A stretch of DNA of 64,000 nt, taken from assembly GCF_003115855.1 (NCBI RefSeq), contig NZ_KZ819074.1, positions 248,001 to 312,000 on the forward strand, written 5' to 3'. The notes below the pieces were generated by a model that searched no databases, was not told where the DNA came from, and was given only the letters and a program-made list of their open reading frames with translations. Shown here in pieces: positions 9,780 through 17,254 of the stretch. Origin of the DNA: Brenneria corticis (GTDB lineage Bacteria; Pseudomonadota; Gammaproteobacteria; Enterobacterales; Enterobacteriaceae). Made by a program: the position numbers and the translations under genes. Position 1 is the stretch's first letter, and the number at the start of each line of letters is the position of its first letter.

Positions 9780-10532
9780 TCAACGGAATGGAAAAGAGCC
9801 GCTCCAGGCGCTCCATGACCCGACATACAACGCCGCGTTGACGCCCACATCCTGCAACGCGGCGACCAGCCAGGCGGAAGCGATGCCGGAGCCACAGTAA
9901 GCCACAATCGGGCGGGTGCTGTCCGGCAGGTTGAGCGACGCCGCCAGACGTTTTCGCTGTTCATAAGGCAGCAATCTCCCCTGTTCATCCTGCAGGGATG
10001 CGACGGGAAGATTGATGGCGCCAGGCAAATGAGAAAGAACGACGCCATCACCGGCAAACGCGCTTTGATTGCGCGCATCCACCAGCAGAAAATCTCCGGG
10101 GTTGCGGGCAATCTCTTCGGTGGTGACTTGCTGAAAAAAGCCCGCGGGCGGCGTTGCGTTTTTATCCGCGCGGGGATCGTCCTGCCGCCAGCCTTTCAGG
10201 CCGCCGTCCAGAATGGAGACGCGATGATGCCCGGCCCAGTTCAGCACCCACCACGCTCTGGCGGCATGGCTGCCGTTTCCGGCGTCATAGACCACGACAT
10301 CGGTGCCGTCATCAATGCCCGCCTGCGCCAGCCAGACCCGCACCGCGGCCCGTTCAGGCAACGGCAGACGGCCACGTTCACCGCCGCCCTTCCCCGCATA
10401 ATGGGTGGCGATCCAGGTTGGCTGCGATCCCGGGATCAGGTTATCCGGGAGCGTGGATTCTTCCGTCACAAACAGCAGCGCGGCATCGGCCGGCAGCCGG
10501 GAAATAAAAGGAGATAGCGTGCTCGACGTCAT
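9780..10532 (-). CDS. Two-domain rhodanese (sulfurtransferase)
   Basis: 250-aa protein with two rhodanese domains. The N-terminal domain carries VVVYDAGNGSHAARAWW, like the inactive half of SseA. The C-terminal domain holds the catalytic loop CGSGIAS (VAYCGSG), close to the CGSG(V/I)T of 3-mercaptopyruvate sulfurtransferases rather than the CRKG of thiosulfate enzymes. It is last in a six-gene operon with a TauD-type dioxygenase and an ABC importer, 12 bp after the MFS gene. It probably handles sulfane sulfur from the imported compound. Substrate unproven. Confidence 0.85.
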   Translation of the reverse strand: MTSSTLSPFISRLPADAALLFVTEESTLPDNLIPGSQPTWIATHYAGKGGGERGRLPLPERAAVRVWLAQAGIDDGTDVVVYDAGNGSHAARAWWVLNWAGHHRVSILDGGLKGWRQDDPRADKNATPPAGFFQQVTTEEIARNPGDFLLVDARNQSAFAGDGVVLSHLPGAINLPVASLQDEQGRLLPYEQRKRLAASLNLPDSTRPIVAYCGSGIASAWLVAALQDVGVNAALYVGSWSAWSGSFPFR

Positions 10533-10544
10533 AGCGTTTTCTCA

Positions 10545-11972
10545 TCAATTTTTAGTTTTTGCCAGTAGGGTAATGCCCACGGAGGCCGGCATACGCAGGC
10601 TCATTACGGCGCTGGCGACGGCAAGCAGCGCCAGCAGCAGATAGGTCCACAACAGGCTGTCCAGGATGTTTATTCCCGGCAGGCTGGTAAAGATATGCAG
10701 CAGCAGCGCCGCCAGCGCCACGCCCAAAGCGGTAGTCAGGTTCTGTATGGATAAAAAGAAGCTGGTCGCCGCAGGCAGGCGCGACTTTTCCACATCGGCA
10801 TAGGCCAGCGTGCCGTAAGCGTTCATCTGCAATGAGCGCGCCCAGCCGAAACCAAACAGCGCCAGCACATAAATGATAACGGCATCCCGCGGGTCGAGTA
10901 TGCCCGCCAGCGCCAGACAAACGCCGGCAAACGCACCGTGTAGCGCCAGCCCGTTGCGATACCCCAGTCTACGCAGCAGCCGCGTACTGAAAAACTTCAT
11001 GCCCAGGCCGCCCGCGGCAGGTATCAACACCACCATCCCGGCGTGCAGCGGGCTGTAGCCATGGCCTTGCTGTAAGGTGACGGGCAGCAGAAACGGCAGC
11101 CCCCCCACCGCGATGCGGAATACCGAACCGCTGAGCATGGAAGCGCGGAAACTGTATAGTTTCAGCAGCGACAGGGTGAGCACGGGGGACGCAACGCGTC
11201 TGGTATGGAACCGGTAGACGATAATAAACAGCCCCCCCGCGGCGATGGCGGCGGAAGCGCTAAAGGGGTCATGCCGTACCTCTCCCAGCGCGATCAGCCC
11301 ATAGACCAGGCAGGTAAACCCCAGCCCGGTGAGCACAGACCCGGTTTTATCCAGCGTCACCGCGGGATCGCCCGCCGTCGCGGGTAAAAAACGCCAGATT
11401 AGTCCGAGGGAGAGCAGGCAAAGGGGCACGTTCACCCAGAATATCCAGCGCCAGTCCAGCCAGGTGACGATCAGCCCGCCGAGGAAAGGACCGATCACCG
11501 GCGCGATCATGGCAAGCAAAATAACCAGCGCCATCGCTTCCACCAGTTCATGTTTCGCCGCCGCGCGCAAGACAATCAACCGCCCCACCGGCGCCATCAG
11601 CGCGCCCGCCAGCCCCTGGATAAAGCGCAGAACAATCAGCACCTGCGCATTTTGCGCAAAGCCGCACGCCACGGATACCAGCATAAAAGCGACGATCGCC
11701 AGAGAAAACAGCGACTTGTCGCCAAAACGTTCGGCCAGCTTGCCGCTTACCGGGATCAATACCGTCAGTCCCAGCAGATAGGCGGTAATGGTCGCGCTTA
11801 ACGTGATGACATCGCTGCCAAGACTCACGGCCATATCCGGCAGGGCCGGAGCGACAATCGAAGAATCAAGCTGCTCGATAAAAAACACCGCCGAAACAAT
11901 CCAGGCGACGCGACGGGTTGCCGGAGAGAGCGGCGGCGTCGCATTCTGCGCTGAGGAACTAAGCGTGGTCAC
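10545..11972 (-). CDS. MFS transporter, DHA2 (EmrB/QacA-like) family
   Basis: 475-aa polytopic membrane protein with the 14-helix drug:H+ antiporter-2 pattern. The start contains SAVFFIEQLDSSIVAPALPD (helix 1), then a helix-2/3 loop SGKLAERFGDKSLF and an FIQGLAGALMAPVGRLIVLR segment. It overlaps the ABC ATPase gene by 4 bp (ATGA), so it is translationally coupled to the sulfur-compound importer. It could export a toxic intermediate or sulfite, or be unrelated multidrug efflux. Direction and substrate are inference. Confidence 0.85.
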   Translation of the reverse strand: MTTLSSSAQNATPPLSPATRRVAWIVSAVFFIEQLDSSIVAPALPDMAVSLGSDVITLSATITAYLLGLTVLIPVSGKLAERFGDKSLFSLAIVAFMLVSVACGFAQNAQVLIVLRFIQGLAGALMAPVGRLIVLRAAAKHELVEAMALVILLAMIAPVIGPFLGGLIVTWLDWRWIFWVNVPLCLLSLGLIWRFLPATAGDPAVTLDKTGSVLTGLGFTCLVYGLIALGEVRHDPFSASAAIAAGGLFIIVYRFHTRRVASPVLTLSLLKLYSFRASMLSGSVFRIAVGGLPFLLPVTLQQGHGYSPLHAGMVVLIPAAGGLGMKFFSTRLLRRLGYRNGLALHGAFAGVCLALAGILDPRDAVIIYVLALFGFGWARSLQMNAYGTLAYADVEKSRLPAATSFFLSIQNLTTALGVALAALLLHIFTSLPGINILDSLLWTYLLLALLAVASAVMSLRMPASVGITLLAKTKN

Positions 11973-12763
11973 TCTGACTCCTGTAATCCTGGCGATACGG
12001 CATCGCCGCCAGCGATCAGGTCGCGCAGGAATTGCCTTACCCGCACGCGATCGTCAGGCGAGTTTTCCCACTGCTGACGAGCAAAAGCGCCGGCCACTTT
12101 GCCGGGGCGATCAAACACCAGTACCCGGTCAGAGACGTCCAGCGCTTCATCAAGGGAGTGGGTAATTTGATATACGGTCTGCCCGCGCGCCCTGGCAATC
12201 TGTATAAAGTCGCTGCGCAATGCGCCGGCCGTCACTTCATCAAGGTGCCCGAACGCCTCATCGGCGATCAAAATATCCGGTTGAGTAATCAGCGCCCTGG
12301 CAAACGCCACGCGCTGGCGCATACCGCCGGATAGCTGGTGGGGAAAGGCGTGTTCGTGGCTGGCAAGGCCCACTCTGGCAAGCAGCTCGGCGGCCGTATC
12401 GTCGGCGGCTTTGTTGCGCGTACGTAAGATTTCCAGCGGCATTAATACGTTATCAATGGCGCTACGCCACGGCAGCAGCCGGTCGCTCTGAAAGACGCAG
12501 CCGATACGCCCGCGCAGGTGCTGAAAGTCATGAAATGGGTCGACGCCCAGCACCCGCACCTTGCCCGATGAAACGGGCAGCAACCCCAGCAACAGGTTGA
12601 CGCTGGTTGATTTGCCGCATCCGGTGCGTCCGACCACGCTGACATGCTCCCCGGCGTTTATCTGGAAATCCAGGTCAGCGATGGCGGCGGTATTGTTTGC
12701 CCCGCCGTCACGCAGGAAGTGGCGGGAAACGTGGGAAAAAACGATAGACGGCTCAGTTGACAT
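11969..12763 (-). CDS. ABC transporter ATP-binding protein, nitrate/sulfonate/taurine type
   Basis: SsuB/TauB-like ATPase. Walker A (GRTGCGKST), signature LSGGMRQRVAFARAL and Walker B (ILIADEAFGHLDE) are all present. Walker B reads ADEAF where family members usually have LDEPF, but the catalytic Glu is kept. The start at 12763 (MSTEPSIVFSHVSRHF) is chosen over 12784, which would add seven unsupported residues. It overlaps the permease gene end by 11 bp. Energises uptake with the adjacent permease and binding protein. Confidence 0.9.
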   Translation of the reverse strand: MSTEPSIVFSHVSRHFLRDGGANNTAAIADLDFQINAGEHVSVVGRTGCGKSTSVNLLLGLLPVSSGKVRVLGVDPFHDFQHLRGRIGCVFQSDRLLPWRSAIDNVLMPLEILRTRNKAADDTAAELLARVGLASHEHAFPHQLSGGMRQRVAFARALITQPDILIADEAFGHLDEVTAGALRSDFIQIARARGQTVYQITHSLDEALDVSDRVLVFDRPGKVAGAFARQQWENSPDDRVRVRQFLRDLIAGGDAVSPGLQESE

Positions 12764-13541
12764 GATCGCGCACTCCATCTTCATGGCGATAAAAGAGGTA
12801 ATGGCGCTCAGCCAGGCTTATCACCGCGTTGATGACAATCACGAACAGCACCAGCACCGCCGTCCAGGCAATGGTTTGATCCATACGAAACATCTCCTGA
12901 GAAATACGCAGTTCGTGTCCGATACCGGTAATGCCCCCCAGTAACTCCGCCATAATGGTCACGCGCGTGGCATTACCGATATTGATGCGCCACCCGGTAA
13001 GCAATGCGGGCAGCACCGCAGGCCACCACAAGATGCGCGCTTTTTGCCAGGGCGAGGGGCGCAGCGAACGCACCAGCTCAACCCAGTCGCGCGGGATACT
13101 GCGCAGCGCATCGCGCGACTGATAAAAAAACGTCGGTAACGCGGAAGTCACGACGACAAAGGCGATACGCGCTTCGCTATCGGCAAACCACAGAATGGCG
13201 AACAGCACCCAGCACAGAGCGGGGATCCCCTGTTTCAGCTCGACCAACGGCAGCAGAAAACGCTCAACGTGCGCATTCCACGCGGCAAGCAGCCCCAGCA
13301 GGGAAGAAATCACAAAGGACCCGGCGAGATAAATAAGAATGCGCGCGTAAGTCGTGCCGACTGACGACCACCCCTCGCGGCTGGACAGCAGGGTGAATAT
13401 ATTGTCGAGAATCTGCGCCAGCGGTGGAAAAAACATCGGCGTGGAATAGCGGGAAGCCCATTCCCAGGCCACCAGCAGCGACACTATCGCCAGGACGCCC
13501 TCCCAGGGCACCCGGCGCCGGCTTTTTTGCTTCTGTATCAT
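12753..13541 (-). CDS. ABC transporter permease, sulfonate/taurine type
   Basis: Inner-membrane permease of the SsuC/TauC family with about six helices and a BPD-type loop (RSIPRDWVELVRSLRPSPWQ). The start at 13541 (MIQKQKSRRRVPWEG) gives 262 aa and leaves 13 bp to the binding-protein gene. The longer frame to 13601 would overlap that gene and is rejected. Part of an operon with the ATPase and binding protein. Confidence 0.9.
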   Translation of the reverse strand: MIQKQKSRRRVPWEGVLAIVSLLVAWEWASRYSTPMFFPPLAQILDNIFTLLSSREGWSSVGTTYARILIYLAGSFVISSLLGLLAAWNAHVERFLLPLVELKQGIPALCWVLFAILWFADSEARIAFVVVTSALPTFFYQSRDALRSIPRDWVELVRSLRPSPWQKARILWWPAVLPALLTGWRINIGNATRVTIMAELLGGITGIGHELRISQEMFRMDQTIAWTAVLVLFVIVINAVISLAERHYLFYRHEDGVRDHVN

Positions 13542-13554
13542 CTGGCTCACGCAA

Positions 13555-14568
13555 TCAACGCTCAAAGTTAAAATCAGGGACCAGCGAATGCAGTTCGGCA
13601 TCCGTCAGAGGACGAGGCAACAGTTTCGCTTCCGGCAGCAGTTTCTGAGTCAGCAGCGCGATAGTGTTGCGATGCGGAGCCAGCGGCTCAATGCGGATTA
13701 AATTGCGGTAGCGGCGCAATACCTGCTCCATCGACGGCACATCCAGCTTGGCGTCTTTCGCCACCAGCTTCGCCGCCTCTGCGGGATGCGCGGCGATAAA
13801 CTCGGCCGCTTCGCGGTTTGCGGCATAGAAGCGACGGGCCAGATCCTGATTTTCGGGTTTGGCGATCCAGTCGCCGGAAACGCCGGTGGTGACCTGCGGG
13901 ACGAAATCCGTACCGGAGATTTTTTTCCACAGCGCCTGGTTAAACACCGGGATAGTATGGATTTCGCCTTTTCCTTGCTGCACGGCGGCGGCGCCCTCAA
14001 TGGGGTTAACCAGCAGCGCATCGACCCGGCCCAGCTGTAATTCCGCCAGGAATGCCGCCCCGCGAACGCTGGATGATTTCACCGTCAGTTTGTTCATATC
14101 CAGGCCCTGTTGCTCAAAGAACCATTTGGATAATGCCCAGCCGCCGGAAATAGTGTCGGCCAGCAGCGTTTTGCCCTGCAAATCATCCAGGGTCTTAATC
14201 GCGGGATCTCTCAGCACGATATCGGATTCAAAATTGAATACGTTCCACAGCAGAGCAATATCCGCCCCCTGCTGTTTAAAACGGGACACCGCGGGTATCG
14301 CCGCGCAATAGCAAAAAGGATCTTTACCGGTGGCGAAATCCGTATACGCCACGTTCGACGGCTTCTGGGTAACATTGAGTTTAAAACCGTGTTTTTTATC
14401 CAGCTCCAGATGCCGGATTAAGGCCGGGATCCAGACGCTTTGCGACGGAGCGGCAAACACCGTGATATTTAATTCAGGTAAATCTTCCGCTTTGGCGCTG
14501 GTGGCAAAAAACGACGACAGCAATATTGCTGAAACCAAAATACGAATAAATTTATTAAAATAGCTCAT
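13555..14568 (-). CDS. ABC transporter substrate-binding protein, sulfonate/taurine type
   Basis: Periplasmic binding protein of the SsuA/TauA/NMT1 class, 337 aa. A signal peptide covers residues 1 to about 29 (IRILVSAILLSSFF, cleavage after AKA). Mature features include ELNITVFAAPSQSVWIPAL and LDDLQGKTLLADTISG. The start at 14568 (MSYFNKFIRI) places the signal peptide correctly; the extension to 14628 would overlap the dioxygenase gene. Ligand unknown; the family binds sulfonates, taurine, nitrate and similar anions. Confidence 0.9.
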   Translation of the reverse strand: MSYFNKFIRILVSAILLSSFFATSAKAEDLPELNITVFAAPSQSVWIPALIRHLELDKKHGFKLNVTQKPSNVAYTDFATGKDPFCYCAAIPAVSRFKQQGADIALLWNVFNFESDIVLRDPAIKTLDDLQGKTLLADTISGGWALSKWFFEQQGLDMNKLTVKSSSVRGAAFLAELQLGRVDALLVNPIEGAAAVQQGKGEIHTIPVFNQALWKKISGTDFVPQVTTGVSGDWIAKPENQDLARRFYAANREAAEFIAAHPAEAAKLVAKDAKLDVPSMEQVLRRYRNLIRIEPLAPHRNTIALLTQKLLPEAKLLPRPLTDAELHSLVPDFNFER

Positions 14569-14584
14569 GATAATCGCCAATAAC

Positions 14585-15508
14585 TCAGTCAATAACCGCA
14601 CGATGCAGCACACGTTGCTGACCGCCATAATTAAACACGCCCCGATGGTGAACGACCCGGTTATCCCATATCAGCGTGGCGCCGTCCTGCCAGTGATACT
14701 GGGCGACCACCTCCGGTGAGCGCAGATATTCAAAAACGATATGTAAAACATGGTCGCTGACAATACGCGGCAGCCCCAGCACGCGCTGGGCATAGAGCTC
14801 GCAGGGAAAGAGTTGCTTAGCGCCCGTTTCTGGATGAACCCGCACCAGCGGCACCTGTAACGGCGGTGTTTTCTGGCGCGCTTCCAGCAACAGCTCCGGC
14901 TGGTGATAAGACATGGAGATCAGCCCCATCTGGTCGCCATTGTGGATAACGCTCAGGGTGTCCAGCCAGGCTGCCAGCTTCGGATCAAGCAGACGATAAG
15001 CCGCCGTGGCGTCCGCAAAGAGGGTTTCGCCGCCGAAACCCGGCGCTTTCACCGCGTGCAGCGCGGTGAATTTTTGCGGATTGGGGCGATAAGCCTGATC
15101 GATATGCCAGATGTAATTGGTGCGTGTTTTCTTGTGGGAAGAATCAATGGTATTCACTTCTCCCGCCCCGGTACGCGGCGCTTGCGGGTTGCCGGCAAAG
15201 CGGGGGGAACCAAATAAGTGAGAAAAATGCTCAAAGGTATCCTCATTGACGGAGCCCGGCACAAAAGAGAGGAATCCATATTTCAGCAATGAATGATAGA
15301 GAAATTCACGTACGGGTTCGGCGACCGTTGCGCCTTCTTTTTTTAACGAAAATCCTTCGACAATACCGCCGACGACCGGGGTAAACGGCGTAATACGGAT
15401 ATCCTGAAAAACTTCCGGCTGATGACGAAAGGTTTGCGGATCCAGCACCGGCGGCTGATGGACTTCTGGATCAAGCGGTTGATGGCGATGAATAAAATCA
15501 GAACTCAT
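14585..15508 (-). CDS. TauD/TfdA-family Fe(II)/2-oxoglutarate dioxygenase
   Basis: 307-aa non-heme iron oxygenase. The facial triad can be seen: HID in YIWHIDQAYRP and the distal His in IWDNRVVHHRG. The 2-oxoglutarate-binding arginine is expected shortly after. In this family TauD releases sulfite from taurine and AtsK-type enzymes cleave alkyl sulfates. As first gene of the operon with a sulfonate-type importer and a terminal rhodanese, a desulfurising role is likely. No FMNH2-type SsuD or SsuE is encoded. Substrate not assignable from sequence. Confidence 0.88.
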   Translation of the reverse strand: MSSDFIHRHQPLDPEVHQPPVLDPQTFRHQPEVFQDIRITPFTPVVGGIVEGFSLKKEGATVAEPVREFLYHSLLKYGFLSFVPGSVNEDTFEHFSHLFGSPRFAGNPQAPRTGAGEVNTIDSSHKKTRTNYIWHIDQAYRPNPQKFTALHAVKAPGFGGETLFADATAAYRLLDPKLAAWLDTLSVIHNGDQMGLISMSYHQPELLLEARQKTPPLQVPLVRVHPETGAKQLFPCELYAQRVLGLPRIVSDHVLHIVFEYLRSPEVVAQYHWQDGATLIWDNRVVHHRGVFNYGGQQRVLHRAVID

Positions 15509-15541
15509 TAAGAATACCTGCCCTACTTTTTGAGCTCATTA

Positions 15542-15561
15542 ATATTCATAATGTTGAATAT
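15542..15561. promoter_or_regulatory. Inverted repeat ATATTCA-N6-TGAATAT upstream of the dioxygenase operon
   Basis: Perfect 7-bp arms ATATTCA (15542-15548) and TGAATAT (15555-15561), 34 bp ahead of the dioxygenase start. The symmetry and AT-rich core are typical of ArsR-family operators. Similar half-sites lie ahead of the peroxiredoxin-ArsR operon, so the neighbouring ArsR protein is the likely ligand (inference). Confidence 0.55.
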
Positions 15562-15707
15562 ATGATTAGCTCAGATTGAATAAGTGTTCTCAAAGTACAG
15601 GCGGGAATAACGGAATTTAAATATATATTAATGAAATGTTAATGCGGATGTTGTATTAAGGGCGTGCCGGCCCCCGGCTGATGGAATACCGGGGGCTACG
15701 GCAAATT

Positions 15708-16103
15708 TCATGCGTCGCCAGGAAATCGCACCGTGGCGAACACCAGTTCATCGCCCTGGAGGTGAGCGTAAACAGGTTCATCGGCCAGCGGTTGTTGCGC
15801 CGCCGTTTCGTCGGGCTCCTCCTCCCCTACTAGCGCCGAGAGCGCAGCGACCAGGTTCGCAGGCTGCCCATCGCTCACCGCATACGTCACCGATTTCGCT
15901 TCACGGGTGGCGTATACCAGCCCCGCTTCGCGCAACACCGCCAGATGCTGGGAAAGACTCGGCTGACGAATATTCAGCTGCGTTTCCAGCGCCGATACCG
16001 TTTGCGGCTGCCGGTGCAGCAGCAGCGCGATATGCAGCCGGGTCGGGTGCCCCAGCGTTCGCAGCAGCGTCGCGACTTCTTCTCGTCTGGTTGCCGGCAT
16101 CAT
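15708..16103 (-). CDS. ArsR-family transcriptional regulator
   Basis: 131-aa winged-helix repressor. HTH: VSALETQLNIRQPSLSQHLAVLREAGLV (quoted in part, about residues 36-63), then a wing (TREAKSVTYAVSDG). It contains no cysteine at all, so it cannot use the dithiol switch of SqrR/BigR-type sulfide sensors or a Cys metal site; another signal or a partner is needed. The start at 16103 overlaps the peroxiredoxin stop (TGATG), giving a coupled two-gene operon. The longer frame to 16241 is only the peroxiredoxin gene read in another frame. Confidence 0.88.
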   Translation of the reverse strand: MMPATRREEVATLLRTLGHPTRLHIALLLHRQPQTVSALETQLNIRQPSLSQHLAVLREAGLVYATREAKSVTYAVSDGQPANLVAALSALVGEEEPDETAAQQPLADEPVYAHLQGDELVFATVRFPGDA

Positions 16104-16789
16104 CACGACTCCTTTTCCACGCGCAGTGGATTGGCGCAGGTTTTGTAGTACCAGTCCGGCGCGCCGGTATCCCCCAACCGGGATCGGGCGCCCTCCACGG
16201 TGCGCGGAGGCGGCACGATAACGTCCTCGCCTGGCTGCCACTCCGCCGGGGTGTAATACGGCAGTTCATAGCTGAGTTTTATCGCCTCAAGCTGGCGCAG
16301 CAACTCCTGAACCGAACGCCCCGTAGAGATGGGATACCAGTTAATCGCCTGAATAATGCCTTTGGGATCAATCAGAAAAGTTCCCCTGATGGTGCCGGAT
16401 GAGTGCGAGTTGCGCGGCAACATGCCAAAAGCCCGCGCCACCGCCATAGAGGGATCTTCAATCAGCGGGAAAGGAATATCGACATTGAAATTGACTTTAA
16501 TGCTGTTCAGCCAGGCCAGGTGAGAATAAAGCCCATCAACCGACAGACACAATAACTGGCAGTCAAGCGCTTGAAAATTTTCCATTTTATCGGCGAAGGC
16601 CATCAACTCGCTGGTGCAGACCGGGGTGAAATCCGCCGGGTGTGAAAACAACAGCACCCAGCGCCCGCGGAAGTCGCTCAGACGAATGTCGCCATGGGTC
16701 GAGCGGGCGACAAAATCCGGGGCTTCATCATACAATAATGGCGGTATGTAATAGGCTGGCGATGTCGTTTCCTGTTCTGTCCTGGTCAT
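16103..16789 (-). CDS. Peroxiredoxin, Prx6/1-Cys-like
   Basis: 228-aa thiol peroxidase. The peroxidatic Cys58 sits in PADFTPVCTSE and the extended C-terminal domain typical of the Prx6 group is present. A further cysteine lies near the C-terminus (YYKTCANP), which might serve as resolving Cys as in archaeal-type members. It reduces peroxides, and possibly persulfide-type oxidants given the sulfur operon next door (inference). Co-transcribed with the ArsR regulator by a one-base stop-start overlap. Confidence 0.9.
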   Translation of the reverse strand: MTRTEQETTSPAYYIPPLLYDEAPDFVARSTHGDIRLSDFRGRWVLLFSHPADFTPVCTSELMAFADKMENFQALDCQLLCLSVDGLYSHLAWLNSIKVNFNVDIPFPLIEDPSMAVARAFGMLPRNSHSSGTIRGTFLIDPKGIIQAINWYPISTGRSVQELLRQLEAIKLSYELPYYTPAEWQPGEDVIVPPPRTVEGARSRLGDTGAPDWYYKTCANPLRVEKES

Positions 16790-16810
16790 AAATTGTCTTC
16801 CCTAATACGC

Positions 16811-16827
16811 ATTCAATACATTCAATA
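16811..16827. promoter_or_regulatory. Tandem ATTCAATA repeats upstream of peroxiredoxin
   Basis: ATTCAATA occurs at 16811-16818 and again at 16820-16827, just upstream of the peroxiredoxin start. These match the arms of the inverted repeat at 15542-15561, supporting common control by the ArsR protein. Binding is inferred. Confidence 0.5.
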
Positions 16828-17022
16828 TGTCATATATAAAAACCGTCGTCACGGGAGAGGCTTATGCGTTTATCAGCAAAATAAAGCTATTTTTATCGCA
16901 GTCGGCGTGGAACCCCGGCAATACGGATGCCCGACGCGGGACAAGGTAATTAGCTGATTGAAAAAACAATTGAGTTTGTCGCGGGTCGTTGCCCTTCACG
17001 CCGGCTGAAACCAGCTGATTGT

Positions 17023-17038
17023 CGTGACCGGGGTCACA
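17023..17038 (+). promoter_or_regulatory. CRP site upstream of GH1 gene
   Basis: CGTGA-CCGGGG-TCACA matches TGTGA-N6-TCACA with one mismatch. Its centre (17030.5) is about 61 bp upstream of the transcription start predicted from the -10 at 17077, the class I CRP position. It implies catabolite repression of beta-glucoside use. Confidence 0.8.
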
Positions 17039-17054
17039 TAACCAACGGATGGCA

Positions 17055-17082
17055 TTGCCGTAAACGGGTGGGATCGTATAGT
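17055..17082 (+). promoter_or_regulatory. Promoter of the GH1 gene
   Basis: -35 TTGCCG (17055-17060) and -10 TATAGT (17077-17082) with a 16-bp spacer. The RAT sequence starts 12 bp after the -10, so the transcript should open with the antiterminator target. Confidence 0.6.
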
Positions 17083-17093
17083 GTTTCTCCCTA

Positions 17094-17170
17094 GGACGTT
17101 ACCGCGCTACGCGGGCGAGACTTGGGCAAAGGCGAGTGGAATACACTCTCTTTTGCCCAAGTTTTTTTTT
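17094..17170 (+). terminator. BglG-type RAT and overlapping leader terminator of GH1 gene
   Basis: The RAT-like stretch at 17094-17125 (GGACGTTACC ... GGGCGAGACTTGG) resembles the BglG/LicT target consensus. Its end overlaps the ascending arm of a terminator: ACTTGGGCAAA (17120-17130) pairs perfectly with TTTGCCCAAGT (17152-17162), followed by a T-run to 17170. An inner GAGTG/CACTC pair strengthens the stem. The RAT hairpin and the terminator are mutually exclusive, the classic bgl antitermination design. Confidence 0.85.
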
Positions 17171-17254
17171 GCCTGTCATCCACCTCCGCGGCGAAAATGC
17201 GGAAATCGGGCCCGGCGTAACGTTGCTGTGATGAAAACAATGAGGAGAAACAAT

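Noticed and set aside
17081..17254. N-terminal extension of the GH1 enzyme
   Set aside because: It would run through the RAT and the leader terminator; MKAFPTGFLWG at 17255 has a good Shine-Dalgarno and the family start.
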